Positions 16,556 to 24,898 of a DNA stretch of 36,708 bases are shown here, piece after piece. A model generated the notes under the pieces. The model was not told the DNA's origin. It worked only from the letters and a program-made list of their open reading frames with translations, and did not search any database. This stretch comes from RGIG4074 sp964459165 (lineage in GTDB: Bacteria > Bacillota > Clostridia > Christensenellales > Borkfalkiaceae): the NCBI GenBank assembly GCA_964459165.1, contig CAYWKM010000014.1, forward strand, positions 1-36,708, written 5' to 3'. A program made the position numbers and the translations under genes. The stretch's first letter is position 1; every line of letters starts with the position of its first letter.

Positions 16556-16596
16556 ACAAGTCGGCGAAGAATTCTTTCTCCGCCTCTTGTTTTTTT
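16556..16596 (+). terminator. hairpin terminator between binding protein and ATPase genes
   Basis: ACAAG..GGCG..AGA (16556 onward) pairs imperfectly with TCT..CGCC..TTGT (to 16590), followed by a run of seven T. Partial termination here would make more binding protein than membrane complex, a common arrangement in ABC operons. Confidence 0.7.
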
Positions 16597-16632
16597 AAAA
16601 AAGTCCGCATAATGAAACAATCGAGGTATCAA

Positions 16633-18198
16633 GTGGAACAGACAATCGCATTAGAACTTCGAAATATTTCCAAATATTTCGGAAACGTCGTAGCCAACAA
16701 AAACGTCAATCTTTCCGTCTATCAAGGCGAAATTCTCGCCATACTCGGCGAAAACGGCAGCGGTAAAACGACGCTTATGAATATGATCTCCGGCATTTAC
16801 TTTCCGGACGAAGGGGAAATTTACATCGACGGAGAAGAAGCCGTCATCCGTTCCCCCTTGGACGCTTTCCGTCATAAAATAGGCATGATCCACCAGCACT
16901 TCAAGTTGATCGACGTCTTTACGGCGGCGCAGAATATCGTGCTCGGCGTCAAGGACGAAAAAAAATACCGCTTGAAGGAAGTCAATGCCAAAGTCAGAGA
17001 AATCGCTGAAAAATACGGCTTTCACATCGATCCGAAAAAGAAAATCTACGATATGTCCGTCTCTGAAAAACAGACGGTCGAAATCGTAAAAGTTCTCTAC
17101 CGCGGGGCGGATATCCTCATTCTCGACGAACCCACCGCCGTCCTTACGCCGCAGGAGACGGAAAAGCTGTTCTCCGTCCTCAAACGAATGAAGGAAGACG
17201 GAAAATCCATTATCATTATCACGCATAAGCTGCACGAGGTTCTCTCCGTTTCCGATCGCGTAGCCGTCCTGAGAAAGGGCGAATACGTCGGCTCGGTCAA
17301 CACGAAAGAGACGAACGAATCGACGCTCACCGAAATGATGGTGGGAAAGAAGGTAGAACTCAACATCGACAGAAGCGAACCAAAGGACGTGTGCGATCGG
17401 TTGTTCGTAAAAGACGTGAGCGTCGTCAATCACGACGGCGTAAAGATGCTCGACGACGTTTCTTTTACCGCCCGTTCCGGAGAAATTCTCGGCGTCGCGG
17501 GCATCGCGGGGAGCGGGCAGAGAGAGTTGCTTGAAGCGATCGCGGGTCTGCAAAAGCTCCGAGAGGGAGAGATTACTTACCTCAATCCGAAGGACGGAAA
17601 AATCGTCGATCTCCAAGATAAAACGCCGACGCAGATAAGAGAACTCGGCGTAAAGCTTTCCTTCGTGCCCGAAGACCGTTTGGGCATGGGGCTCGTCGGC
17701 AATATGGATATCGTCGATAACGTTATGCTGAGAAGCTACAAAAAGGGAAAGGCCCCCTTCCTCGACAGAAAAAATCCGAGCGTTTTAGCGGATCACATCG
17801 TGAAGGATCTCGAGGTCGTTACGCCCGACGTTCACACCCCCGTAAGGAGGCTTTCCGGCGGAAACGTACAAAAGGTTCTCGTAGGGCGAGAAATTTCCTC
17901 CTCCCCCAAGGTCCTCATGGCGGCCTATCCCGTAAGAGGGCTGGATATCAATTCTTCTTATACCATCTATAACCTTCTCAATTTACAAAAAGAAAGCGGC
18001 GTCGCCGTCATTTTCGTAGGCGAAGACCTCGACGTGCTCATTTCTCTCTGCGACCGCATTTTAGTGCTCGGATCCGGAAGAGTGACGGGCGTCTTGGACG
18101 GAAGAACCGCGACGAAAGAGCAGATCGGTCTGCTCATGACGAAGACGGAAGATACAGCGACAGAGAAAGAAAGCGACAAGGAGGCGGAAAATGACTGA
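16633..18198 (+). CDS. nucleoside ABC transporter ATP-binding protein (double NBD)
   Basis: Energises the nucleoside importer. Two fused nucleotide-binding domains are seen. The first has Walker A GENGSGKTT, signature MSVSEKQTVEI (degenerate LSGGQ) and Walker B ILILDEPTAVL. The second has the altered Walker A GIAGSGQRE, signature LSGGNVQK and a diverged Walker B region (VLMAAYPVRGLD). This asymmetry is normal in this family. I chose the GTG at 16633 because GAGG lies six bases before it. The upstream ATG at 16612 has no ribosome site and begins only 15 bases after the terminator T-run; it would add seven residues. The end overlaps the next gene by 8 bases. Confidence 0.92.
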   Translation: MEQTIALELRNISKYFGNVVANKNVNLSVYQGEILAILGENGSGKTTLMNMISGIYFPDEGEIYIDGEEAVIRSPLDAFRHKIGMIHQHFKLIDVFTAAQNIVLGVKDEKKYRLKEVNAKVREIAEKYGFHIDPKKKIYDMSVSEKQTVEIVKVLYRGADILILDEPTAVLTPQETEKLFSVLKRMKEDGKSIIIITHKLHEVLSVSDRVAVLRKGEYVGSVNTKETNESTLTEMMVGKKVELNIDRSEPKDVCDRLFVKDVSVVNHDGVKMLDDVSFTARSGEILGVAGIAGSGQRELLEAIAGLQKLREGEITYLNPKDGKIVDLQDKTPTQIRELGVKLSFVPEDRLGMGLVGNMDIVDNVMLRSYKKGKAPFLDRKNPSVLADHIVKDLEVVTPDVHTPVRRLSGGNVQKVLVGREISSSPKVLMAAYPVRGLDINSSYTIYNLLNLQKESGVAVIFVGEDLDVLISLCDRILVLGSGRVTGVLDGRTATKEQIGLLMTKTEDTATEKESDKEAEND

Positions 18199-19384
18199 TT
18201 GCAAACAGAACGAAAAAACCGTGCGCGAACCCATCTTTCATATCGTGAAACGCGACGGTATGCCCCTTTGGAAGGGCGTCCTTATAAGATTGATCGCCAT
18301 CGTGCTCGGACTTATCCTCTGCGGAGTCTTTGTCACCGCCGCCTCGGATCGTTCGAAGGGATTTTTCAGCGTCTACGCCTCCCTCTTTTCGGGCGCATTC
18401 GGAACGGAGAGGAGAATATGGCTGCTGCTTCAAAATACCGCCCTGCTCCTCGGCGTTTCCCTCGCGCTCGTCGTCACTTTTAAGATGAGATTCTGGAATC
18501 TCGGCGGCAACGGACAAATCCTTATGGGCTGTCTCGCCTGTACGATGTGCATGTATTACTTCGGCGGAAAATTACCCGACGGCGTCGTCTATCTTTTTAT
18601 GATTGCGGCGAGCGTCCTCGCCGGCGCGATCTGGGCGGTGATTCCCGCGATTTTCAAAGCGTTTTTCAAAACGAACGAATCGCTGTTCACGCTGATGATG
18701 AATTATATCGCCCTCTATCTCGTAGCGTTCTTCATCTCTTATTGGTATCCCAACGGAACGGGCGCCATGGATCCTCTGCCGAACGCGAATCTTCCCGTCG
18801 TCGGGAATAAATACCTGCTCACGATCATCGTCGTAGCCGTACTGACGGCGGCGATATTCGCTTATCTTAGATTCAGCAAACACGGATATGAGCTTTCCGT
18901 CGTGGGCGAGAGCGAAAACACGGCGCGTTACATCGGCGTAAACGTAAAAAAAGTCATCATTCGTACGACGCTCTTATCGGGCGCAATCTGCGGTATCGTG
19001 GGCTTGCTTCTCTCCGGCTCCATCAATCATACAGTCAGCGTCGATATGGACGCAAATATGGGATTCACCGGCATTATGTCCGCATGGCTGGCAAAATTCA
19101 ATCCGCTCGTCATGATCGCAACCTCTTTCCTCATCACCTTCTTGTCGAAAGGCATGAGTCAGGTCTGCACCGATTTCGGATTTACCAACGAAGCGCTCTC
19201 CGATATCATCATCGGAATCGTGTATTTCTTTATCATCGGCTGCGAATTCTTCGTTTCCTATAAAATAAATTTTAACGCGGAATTTAAAGCGAAAACGAAT
19301 CGGTTCTTCGGAAAAATCAAAAAGGTCTTCAACAAGAAGACAACACCCGAAGAAACGAAATCTGACAAAAAGGAGGAACTCTGA
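18191..19384 (+). CDS. nucleoside ABC transporter permease 1
   Basis: Membrane subunit of the nucleoside importer (BPD_transp_2 / YufP-like). Its 397 residues contain a short charged N-terminus, about eight to ten hydrophobic segments, the conserved FWNLGGNGQILMG segment near residue 100, and the coupling-loop region YIGVNVKKVIIRTTLLSGAICGIVG. The C-terminus is long and lysine-rich (about residues 360-397). The ribosome site AAGGAGG lies inside the end of the ATPase gene, and the start overlaps that gene by 8 bases, so the two are probably translationally coupled. Confidence 0.92.
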   Translation: MTDCKQNEKTVREPIFHIVKRDGMPLWKGVLIRLIAIVLGLILCGVFVTAASDRSKGFFSVYASLFSGAFGTERRIWLLLQNTALLLGVSLALVVTFKMRFWNLGGNGQILMGCLACTMCMYYFGGKLPDGVVYLFMIAASVLAGAIWAVIPAIFKAFFKTNESLFTLMMNYIALYLVAFFISYWYPNGTGAMDPLPNANLPVVGNKYLLTIIVVAVLTAAIFAYLRFSKHGYELSVVGESENTARYIGVNVKKVIIRTTLLSGAICGIVGLLLSGSINHTVSVDMDANMGFTGIMSAWLAKFNPLVMIATSFLITFLSKGMSQVCTDFGFTNEALSDIIIGIVYFFIIGCEFFVSYKINFNAEFKAKTNRFFGKIKKVFNKKTTPEETKSDKKEEL

Positions 19385-19387
19385 TTC

Positions 19388-20368
19388 ATGGAAACCTTTC
19401 TTGCAAAAGCCATTGAATTCGGCGTCATCTTTCTCTTCGGCTGCATCGGAGAAATTCTTATCGAGAAATCCGGTCATTTGAATCTCGGCATTCCCGGCGT
19501 CATGTGCGCGGGCGCGACGGGCGGCTGCTTCGGAGCGAAGATTTATTTGGTTTCCGTAAGCAATCCGATAGGCTTTTTCACCGTGCTCTTCGCCATTCTG
19601 TTCGCCGTTATTTTTGCAGGCGCGCTGGGCGCAATCTACGCCTTTCTCACGATCTCTCTTCGCGCAAATCAAAATGTGACCGGTCTTGCCGTCACCATTT
19701 TCGGCACGGGCTTCGCCTCATACTTTTTAAACAGCGTCATCCTCACGGACAGCGAAAGCAGTATGCTTCTCTCCTCCGCGGGACTTAATTTCTTCAACGC
19801 CTATCCCCCTTTCATCGATCGACTCGGCTGGTTCGGACGTATTTTCCTCGCCCACGGCGTGCTCGCTTATATCGCCGTCGTCTGCGCCTTCCTCTTCGCA
19901 TGGATCTTACGAAGGACAAAGACGGGATTAAATCTCCGCGCCGTCGGAGAAAATCCCGCAACGGCGGATGCGGCAGGGATCGCGGTGACGAAATATAAGT
20001 ATATTTTCGTGCTTACGGGAAGCGCGGTCGCAGGGCTTGGAGGTCTGTGTTATATTATGGAATACATGGGCGGAATCATCGGCGCGACGGTCACCGACAC
20101 CATTGAAGGAATCGGCTGGCTGTCCATCGCCCTCGTCATCTTCACCCTTTGGAAGCCCGATCTCGCCATTCTCGGCTCTATCGTATTCGGAGGACTGTAC
20201 ATTATAGCCAGCTATATCACGGGCGTTTCCTTCGTTCAAATCAACTTACTAAAACTAATTCCTTACGTCGTAACGGTCGTTGTTCTCATTCTTACGAGTA
20301 TTCGAGGGAAAAAGGAAAACCAACCCCCGGCGAGCCTCGGACTGTCTTATTTCCGAGAAGAGCGTTAA
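19388..20368 (+). CDS. nucleoside ABC transporter permease 2
   Basis: Second membrane subunit (YufQ-like), 326 residues with about eight to ten hydrophobic segments. Family marks are GEILIEKSGHLNLGIPGVMC near the N-terminus, LRANQNVTGLAVTIFGTGFA and the coupling region LRAVGENPATADAAGIAVTKYKY. It starts two bases after the stop of permease 1, behind AAAGGAGG. It completes the four-part importer; a terminator-like hairpin follows. Confidence 0.92.
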   Translation: METFLAKAIEFGVIFLFGCIGEILIEKSGHLNLGIPGVMCAGATGGCFGAKIYLVSVSNPIGFFTVLFAILFAVIFAGALGAIYAFLTISLRANQNVTGLAVTIFGTGFASYFLNSVILTDSESSMLLSSAGLNFFNAYPPFIDRLGWFGRIFLAHGVLAYIAVVCAFLFAWILRRTKTGLNLRAVGENPATADAAGIAVTKYKYIFVLTGSAVAGLGGLCYIMEYMGGIIGATVTDTIEGIGWLSIALVIFTLWKPDLAILGSIVFGGLYIIASYITGVSFVQINLLKLIPYVVTVVVLILTSIRGKKENQPPASLGLSYFREER

Positions 20369-20374
20369 AAAATA

Positions 20375-20410
20375 GGCTCGAGAGGATCATCCTATATCCC
20401 TCGGGCCTTT
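20375..20410 (+). terminator. probable terminator of the nucleoside transporter operon
   Basis: GGCTCGAG-a-GGAT (from 20375) pairs with ATCC-CTCGGGCC (to 20407, one G-U pair). The following T-run is short (TTT), so termination may be modest. Confidence 0.5.
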
Positions 20411-20438
20411 GAATAAAAATAAAATACCGTAACATAAT
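20409..20438 (+). promoter_or_regulatory. possible promoter of the bile-salt-hydrolase-like gene
   Basis: TTGAAT (20409-20414), an 18-base AT-rich spacer and CATAAT (20433-20438). The -10 ends seven bases before the ATG. Confidence 0.4.
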
Positions 20439-20445
20439 AATAAAA

Positions 20446-21426
20446 ATGTGTACAGCTTCAACATATAAAACCAACCATTTTTATTTTGGTCGCACGCTCG
20501 ATTACGATTTTTCTTACGCCGAAGAAGTAACCGTTACGCCGCGAAATTACCCTTTACGATGGAATGGGAGCGATACGCTTGAATCGCAGCACTATGCAAT
20601 GATCGGTATGGCTTACACGCCGGAAAATTATCCTTTATATTACGATGCGGTCAATGAAAAAGGATTATGTATGGCGGGGCTTCATTTCGTAGGGAACGCC
20701 GTGTACGGAGGCGATGAAAAAAATAAAATCCGTTTAGCGCAATTTGAATTTTTACCGTATATTCTCGGTAAATGCGCTTCCGTCAAGGAGGCTTTAACGC
20801 AGCTTAAAACAATTTGCCTTATCAATTCGTCTTACAACGATCGATTGCCCGCCGCACAGCTACATTGGATTATTGCAGATAGGAACGAGGCGATTACCGT
20901 CGAATTTGTAAAAGAAGGATTAAAAATTTACGATAATCCCGTGGGGATATTGACCAATAATCCCCCGTTCGATATGCAAATGTTTCATCTCAACAATTAC
21001 AGAAACTTATCGCCGAAGGAAAAGGAAAACACTTTTTCCGATCAACTCGATCTAAAAGCATACAGCCGCGGCATGGGCGCGCTCGGCTTACCCGGCGACT
21101 CGTCTTCGCAATCTCGTTTTATTCGGGCTGCGTTTATAAAAATGAATTCGGTTTCCGGCGATACCGAAGAAGAGAGCGTGAACCAATTTTTTCATATTCT
21201 CGGTTCGGTAGAACAACAGCGCGGGGCTTGTATGGTAGGAGACGGCGATTACGAAATTACCGTATATACCTCGTGCTGCGATGCGGATAAGGGAATTTAT
21301 TATTATACTACGTATGAAAATCATTGTATATCGGCAATCAATATGTACGCGGAAAACCTTGACGGCATAGAATTATACAGATACCCGATAAAAAGAAGCG
21401 AATATATCGTTTATCGGAACGGATAA
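20446..21426 (+). CDS. choloylglycine hydrolase family protein (bile salt hydrolase-like)
   Basis: Ntn-hydrolase of the choloylglycine hydrolase / penicillin V acylase family, 326 residues. Cys2 (MCTAS) is the nucleophile once Met1 is removed. Arg16 and Asp19 (GRTLDYD), LTNNPPFD (about 170-176) and SRFIRAAF (about 223-230) match the active-site arginine, aspartate, asparagine and arginine positions. LGLPGDSSSQSRF resembles Gram-positive bile salt hydrolases most. The usual GLNF asparagine appears as GLHF (His80). No signal peptide is seen, so it should be cytosolic. Bile salt deconjugation fits a gut organism, but sequence alone does not exclude penicillin V or N-acyl-homoserine lactone as substrates. 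No Shine-Dalgarno is visible. Confidence 0.88.
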   Translation: MCTASTYKTNHFYFGRTLDYDFSYAEEVTVTPRNYPLRWNGSDTLESQHYAMIGMAYTPENYPLYYDAVNEKGLCMAGLHFVGNAVYGGDEKNKIRLAQFEFLPYILGKCASVKEALTQLKTICLINSSYNDRLPAAQLHWIIADRNEAITVEFVKEGLKIYDNPVGILTNNPPFDMQMFHLNNYRNLSPKEKENTFSDQLDLKAYSRGMGALGLPGDSSSQSRFIRAAFIKMNSVSGDTEEESVNQFFHILGSVEQQRGACMVGDGDYEITVYTSCCDADKGIYYYTTYENHCISAINMYAENLDGIELYRYPIKRSEYIVYRNG

Positions 21427-21454
21427 AAATCGCTTTTTATTCTTCTCCCTTTCC

Positions 21455-21637
21455 CTATATAAAAGATAAAAGAGAGCTTTCGCCGATAGGCAGGATAAAA
21501 CGCATCTCAACGGCGGCATAGCTCTTGAAAAACACATCCAAATACAGACGGTGAAATCCTTTCGTTTTGTCATCGTTAAAAAGATCATCCTGATTTTCTG
21601 TTTTTTCACAGCGTTCCCTCGATATCTTTAAGTTCAA
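21455..21637 (-). CDS. small hypothetical ORF, possibly a decayed gene
   Basis: A 60-codon frame starting with TTG and ending LPIGESSLLSFI. A purine-rich stretch (GGAAGGATAAGG) lies about ten bases upstream. I do not recognise the protein. Another frame (21373-21609) overlaps it with an equally acceptable GTG and ribosome site, so this may be a remnant rather than a live gene. Confidence 0.2.
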   Translation of the reverse strand: MNLKISRERCEKTENQDDLFNDDKTKGFHRLYLDVFFKSYAAVEMRFILPIGESSLLSFI

Positions 21638-21663
21638 TATGATACCTTATCCTTCCTCCTTCG

Positions 21664-21689
21664 AACCGTCAATTTTTGACGGTTTTTTT
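21664..21689 (+). terminator. terminator on the plus strand
   Basis: AACCGTCA (21664-21671) pairs with TGACGGTT (21677-21684), followed by seven T. It is the first strong plus-strand terminator after the bile-salt-hydrolase-like gene, about 240 bases beyond its stop. The rest of 21427-21937 holds no well-supported gene. Confidence 0.75.
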
Positions 21690-21937
21690 CCGTTTTCCTC
21701 GTTCTTTTCCCCTTTTTTCTTTCTCGCCCCCATGTTTCATAAAGAGCCAATAAAGACGGCGGATCCTTCCTTTGTTCATAACGGAAAAGCCCCTTCGTCG
21801 GGCGTCCTTTCGTTCAGTTCCCTTTAAGACGCCTAATAAAATTATTTTATTGAAATTTACGGCGGTTGCGACATGAAAAGCGACGAAAGAACCTTTCGCC
21901 GCTTTTACGTTTTTATTTTGTCCTATCGTCCGTCCTC

Positions 21938-22555
21938 TTACAAGACGACCTTTTCAAAGTCTTCCGCGCCGTGTTTACATAAGGGACATATAAAATCCTC
22001 GGGAAGCTCCTCTCCCTCGTATTCGTACCCGCAGACCTTACATCTCCACACCGTCTTCCCCTTCTTCTCAGAAGAAACGGGAGCGGGCTTGATATTTTTC
22101 TGATAATAACCGTATGTGACGGAAGGAAGAGTAGAGAGCGTTTCCCCGTCGGTGACGTCGGCGATAAACATGGTATGCGTGCCCAAGTCGATCGACTGAA
22201 CGACGCTGCCAGACAAATAGGCGTTCGCACCCTGCAAGATGTAAGGAATGCCGTTCGCCGCATAAGCGAAGAGGCTGAAACCCTCGAATTTATTCGTATC
22301 CCTTCCGCTGGCAAATCCGAAACGTTTGAACAAGTCGAACGGCGTCTTTTCGGAAAGGACGGTCACATTAAATTCGCCCGTCCGTACGATCATATCGTGC
22401 GTATAGTTCGACTTATTGACGGTTAAAGAAATTCTGTTCGGCGAAGAAGTCACCTGCATGGCGGTGTTCGTAATACAACCGTTGATTTTTTCTCCCTCTT
22501 TCGCCGTTACGACGAAAAGCCCGTAGGTGAGCTGATACATTACTTTTTTATCCAT
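21938..22555 (-). CDS. flavin reductase domain-rubredoxin fusion (high-molecular-weight rubredoxin type)
   Basis: About 205 residues. An N-terminal FMN-binding flavin-reductase-like domain (TYGLFVVTAKEGEKINGCITN; MQVTSSPNRISLTVNK) is joined to a C-terminal rubredoxin. The rubredoxin shows two CxxC pairs (CKVCGY and CPLCKHG) that would hold one iron. In Moorella such a protein passes electrons from NADH to a flavodiiron protein that reduces NO or oxygen, so a role in protection of an anaerobe is likely. No flavodiiron gene is adjacent. I chose the start at 22555, directly behind CAGGAGGT; a start at 22576 would leave that site inside the gene. Confidence 0.88.
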   Translation of the reverse strand: MDKKVMYQLTYGLFVVTAKEGEKINGCITNTAMQVTSSPNRISLTVNKSNYTHDMIVRTGEFNVTVLSEKTPFDLFKRFGFASGRDTNKFEGFSLFAYAANGIPYILQGANAYLSGSVVQSIDLGTHTMFIADVTDGETLSTLPSVTYGYYQKNIKPAPVSSEKKGKTVWRCKVCGYEYEGEELPEDFICPLCKHGAEDFEKVVL

Positions 22556-22597
22556 AAAATACCTCCTGCTATTCAATTTTTTCTTTTCTTTGCCTTT

Positions 22598-22625
22598 ATT
22601 ATACCATAGAATAGAAAAAATGCAA
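22598..22625 (-). promoter_or_regulatory. promoter of the flavin reductase-rubredoxin gene
   Basis: Minus strand TTGCAT (22620-22625), 16 bases, perfect TATAAT (22598-22603). Confidence 0.65.
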
Positions 22626-22631
22626 TCCTAT

Positions 22632-22652
22632 TTTTAAGATATAGTCTTAAAA
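22632..22652. promoter_or_regulatory. palindrome upstream of the rubredoxin promoter
   Basis: TTTTAAGA (22632-22639) and TCTTAAAA (22645-22652) form a perfect 8-bp inverted repeat with a 5-base centre, seven bases upstream of the -35. It has the shape of a binding site for a dimeric regulator. There is no T-run in a useful position. Confidence 0.4.
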
Positions 22653-23017
22653 TTTACTCTTTGCGGCAATCCGTGCGTTGACGATCGTCGTCAGGTCGCC
22701 GTAATCGCAAAAGAGCTTGTCTGTTTTCCCGACGACGAAAAAATTAAGACGAAGCAAAACTCATTGGCGATATCCCGACCGAAAGATCAAAAATCGCTTT
22801 CATATCTTCGTCGCGGTCAAATTCGTTAAGCCGTCCGCCCGCTCGTTTGTTTGCGCTTTCGCTGAAAACAGACTCCCTTTCGTAAATATCATCCGTAAAT
22901 ATCATCGCTCGGCACGGGTTCCAAACCGATACGGAGAAGAAGAGATACCGGTCGCCCCGTCTCTCCTTTACGGTTTCTGTCATCGCCCGTCCGAACAGCA
23001 AACCAAGGCGATTTCAT
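22647..23017 (-). pseudogene. probable decayed coding sequence of unknown family
   Basis: Three protein-like stretches lie on the minus strand in different frames. An upstream piece contains MKSPWFAVRTGDDR. A middle piece contains DDIYERESVFSESANKR, GRLNEFDRDEDMKAIFDL and SVGISPMSF. A downstream piece contains VVGKTDKLFCDYGDLT and ends NARIAAKSKF. The first junction coincides with a 13-base tandem duplication (22881-22906), whose removal joins the first two frames. The second break is near 22740-22760 at a run of T. I do not recognise the family. The middle piece alone could also be a small intact ORF. Confidence 0.35.
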
Positions 23018-23039
23018 CTCCTCGATGCAGTCGATTCTC

Positions 23040-23672
23040 CTATCTCTCGAAGGAGTGATAATATTCTCCGTCTTTTTTTACGGAAACTCTGCCCGCCATA
23101 TAATCCACGAGGGAGGAAATAAACGAAGTTTCCTCCTCCTTCTTTACGACGACGGTAAACGTAACCTTTTCGGAATAATCGCTCGCTAATTGTTCACAGC
23201 TATGAGAATCGAAAAACCGCATGAGCGGCGTAACTTCGGGATATCCGACCGAGATTTTTAATTCGGAAGACATCTCTCTCACGCGGATATCCGCTCGAGA
23301 GAGATTTTCCGCCGCCGAAGAAGAATACGCCCGAACGAGTCCCCCCGCGCCCAACTGAATTCCGCCGAAATATCTTACGACGGCGACGGCCGTCTCATAC
23401 AGCTTCTTATTCTTAACGACTTCGAGAATCGGTATGCCGGCGGTCCCCTGAGGCTCGCCGTTATCGGAAAAGCGCGCGAGATTTCCCGTTTTGTCGGCGA
23501 TATAAGCATAACAGACGTGCGTTGCCAAAGGGTGAAGCGCGCTGATTTTAGCAAGAAAAGCCTTGGCTTCTTCATCCGATTCGACATGAGAAGAAAAGGC
23601 GATGAATCTTGACTTTTCTATTGTCTTTTCGCTGACTGTTTCGCCGTTTACCGTAAGAAACCTATCCATCAT
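23040..23672 (-). CDS. YigZ / IMPACT family protein
   Basis: A 210-residue member of the UPF0029 (IMPACT) family. The N-terminal domain carries the signature ATHVCYAYI, FSDNGEPQGTAGIPIL and AVVVRYFGGIQLGAGGLVRAY (read as two motifs). A C-terminal DUF1949-like ferredoxin-type domain follows from about residue 140. The biochemical role in bacteria is unsettled; the family has been linked to translation and RNA binding. Its ATG overlaps the tyrS stop (ATGATGG), so the two are probably translationally coupled and share the tyrosine-regulated promoter. Confidence 0.88.
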   Translation of the reverse strand: MMDRFLTVNGETVSEKTIEKSRFIAFSSHVESDEEAKAFLAKISALHPLATHVCYAYIADKTGNLARFSDNGEPQGTAGIPILEVVKNKKLYETAVAVVRYFGGIQLGAGGLVRAYSSSAAENLSRADIRVREMSSELKISVGYPEVTPLMRFFDSHSCEQLASDYSEKVTFTVVVKKEEETSFISSLVDYMAGRVSVKKDGEYYHSFER

Positions 23673-24865
23673 TCGACGACGATCTTTACGCGGACTTTTT
23701 TCCCTTTATGCAAAACGAACTCTTTTGCGGGAATGGGCGCGTTGATATCCGTAACTTTGTCCTCGTTGACCGAAACGCCGCCCTGCTCGACGAGTCTCCT
23801 CGCCTCTCCGTTAGACTTTGCCACGCCGGCGGCGACCATCGCCTGCAAAACGGTGGATACGTTCGAAACCGTCTTCGTTAAAAGCTCGCTCGACGCGCCC
23901 TCGAAAGCGGCCTTCGCCTGCGAACGGGCAAGGGAAGCCGCTTGCTCGCCGTGCACTTCCTTCGTGAGCTCGTAAGCCAATATCTCTTTCGCCTTATTGA
24001 TTCGCTCGTCCTTATAGCGACAAAGCTCTTCGATTTCGGAAACGGGCAGGAAAGTCAAAAGCTTCATACATTTTTCCACGTCCGCGTCCGCAGTGTTTCG
24101 CCAATACTGATAAAACTCGTAAGGAGTCGTCTTCTTCTCATCCAGCCAGATTGCGCCTTTCGCGGTCTTCCCCATCTTTTTCCCCTCGGAAGTCGTCAGA
24201 AGGGTAAACGTCATGGCGAAAGCGGGCTTCTTCTCCTTAATGCGAATCAGATTGGCGCCCGCCAAAATATTGCTCCATTGATCGTTTCCGCCGAGTTCCA
24301 AGGCGCAGCCGTATTTTTGGAAGAGAACCAAAAAATCGTACGCCTGCAAGAGCATATAGTTAAATTCAAGGAAAGAAAGCCCCTTCTCCATTCTCGTTTC
24401 AAAGCATTTCGCCTTGATCATCTCGTTTACCGAGAAATGCGCGCCGACGTCGCGGAGAAAGTCGATATAATTCAGGTCGAGTTCCCAATCCGCGTTGTTT
24501 ACGATGATCGCGGCGTTGTCGCCTTCAAAGCTGATAAACTTGCTCATCTGCTTTTTAAAGCATTCGACGTTGTGGGCGATCGTCTCCTTCGTCATCATCG
24601 AGCGCATATCGCTCCTGCCCGAAGGATCTCCGATCATGGCGGTGCCGCCGCCGATGAGAATGATGGGTTTATGCCCCGCCTCCTGCATATGGTGCATGGC
24701 GATCAGCTGCATAAAATGACCTACGTGCAAAGAATCCGCCGTGGGATCGAACCCGATATAAAAGGGAACGCTTTCCTTCCCGAGTTTTTCGTACAGCTCG
24801 TCTTCAAAAACGGTCTGTTCGATGAAGCCTCTCTCCCTCAAAGTATCCATTACGTTGGTAGCCAT
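23669..24865 (-). CDS. tyrS: tyrosyl-tRNA synthetase
   Basis: Charges tRNA-Tyr with tyrosine. The 398 residues are full length for a class Ic TyrRS. The HIGH-type motif appears as LHVGH (GFDPTADSLHVGHFM) and the KMSKS loop as KKMGKTAKG. GGNDQWSN binds the substrate, and a C-terminal S4-like domain (GVAKSNGEARRLVEQGGVSVNEDKV) ends the protein. The ribosome site is AAGGAG. The gene is preceded by a leader of about 195 bases with a Tyr-rich peptide, an antiterminator and a terminator (24899-25058) but no T-box sequence. Confidence 0.96.
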   Translation of the reverse strand: MATNVMDTLRERGFIEQTVFEDELYEKLGKESVPFYIGFDPTADSLHVGHFMQLIAMHHMQEAGHKPIILIGGGTAMIGDPSGRSDMRSMMTKETIAHNVECFKKQMSKFISFEGDNAAIIVNNADWELDLNYIDFLRDVGAHFSVNEMIKAKCFETRMEKGLSFLEFNYMLLQAYDFLVLFQKYGCALELGGNDQWSNILAGANLIRIKEKKPAFAMTFTLLTTSEGKKMGKTAKGAIWLDEKKTTPYEFYQYWRNTADADVEKCMKLLTFLPVSEIEELCRYKDERINKAKEILAYELTKEVHGEQAASLARSQAKAAFEGASSELLTKTVSNVSTVLQAMVAAGVAKSNGEARRLVEQGGVSVNEDKVTDINAPIPAKEFVLHKGKKVRVKIVVE

Positions 24866-24898
24866 AATTTTTATATACTCCTTACATGATTATTTAAT

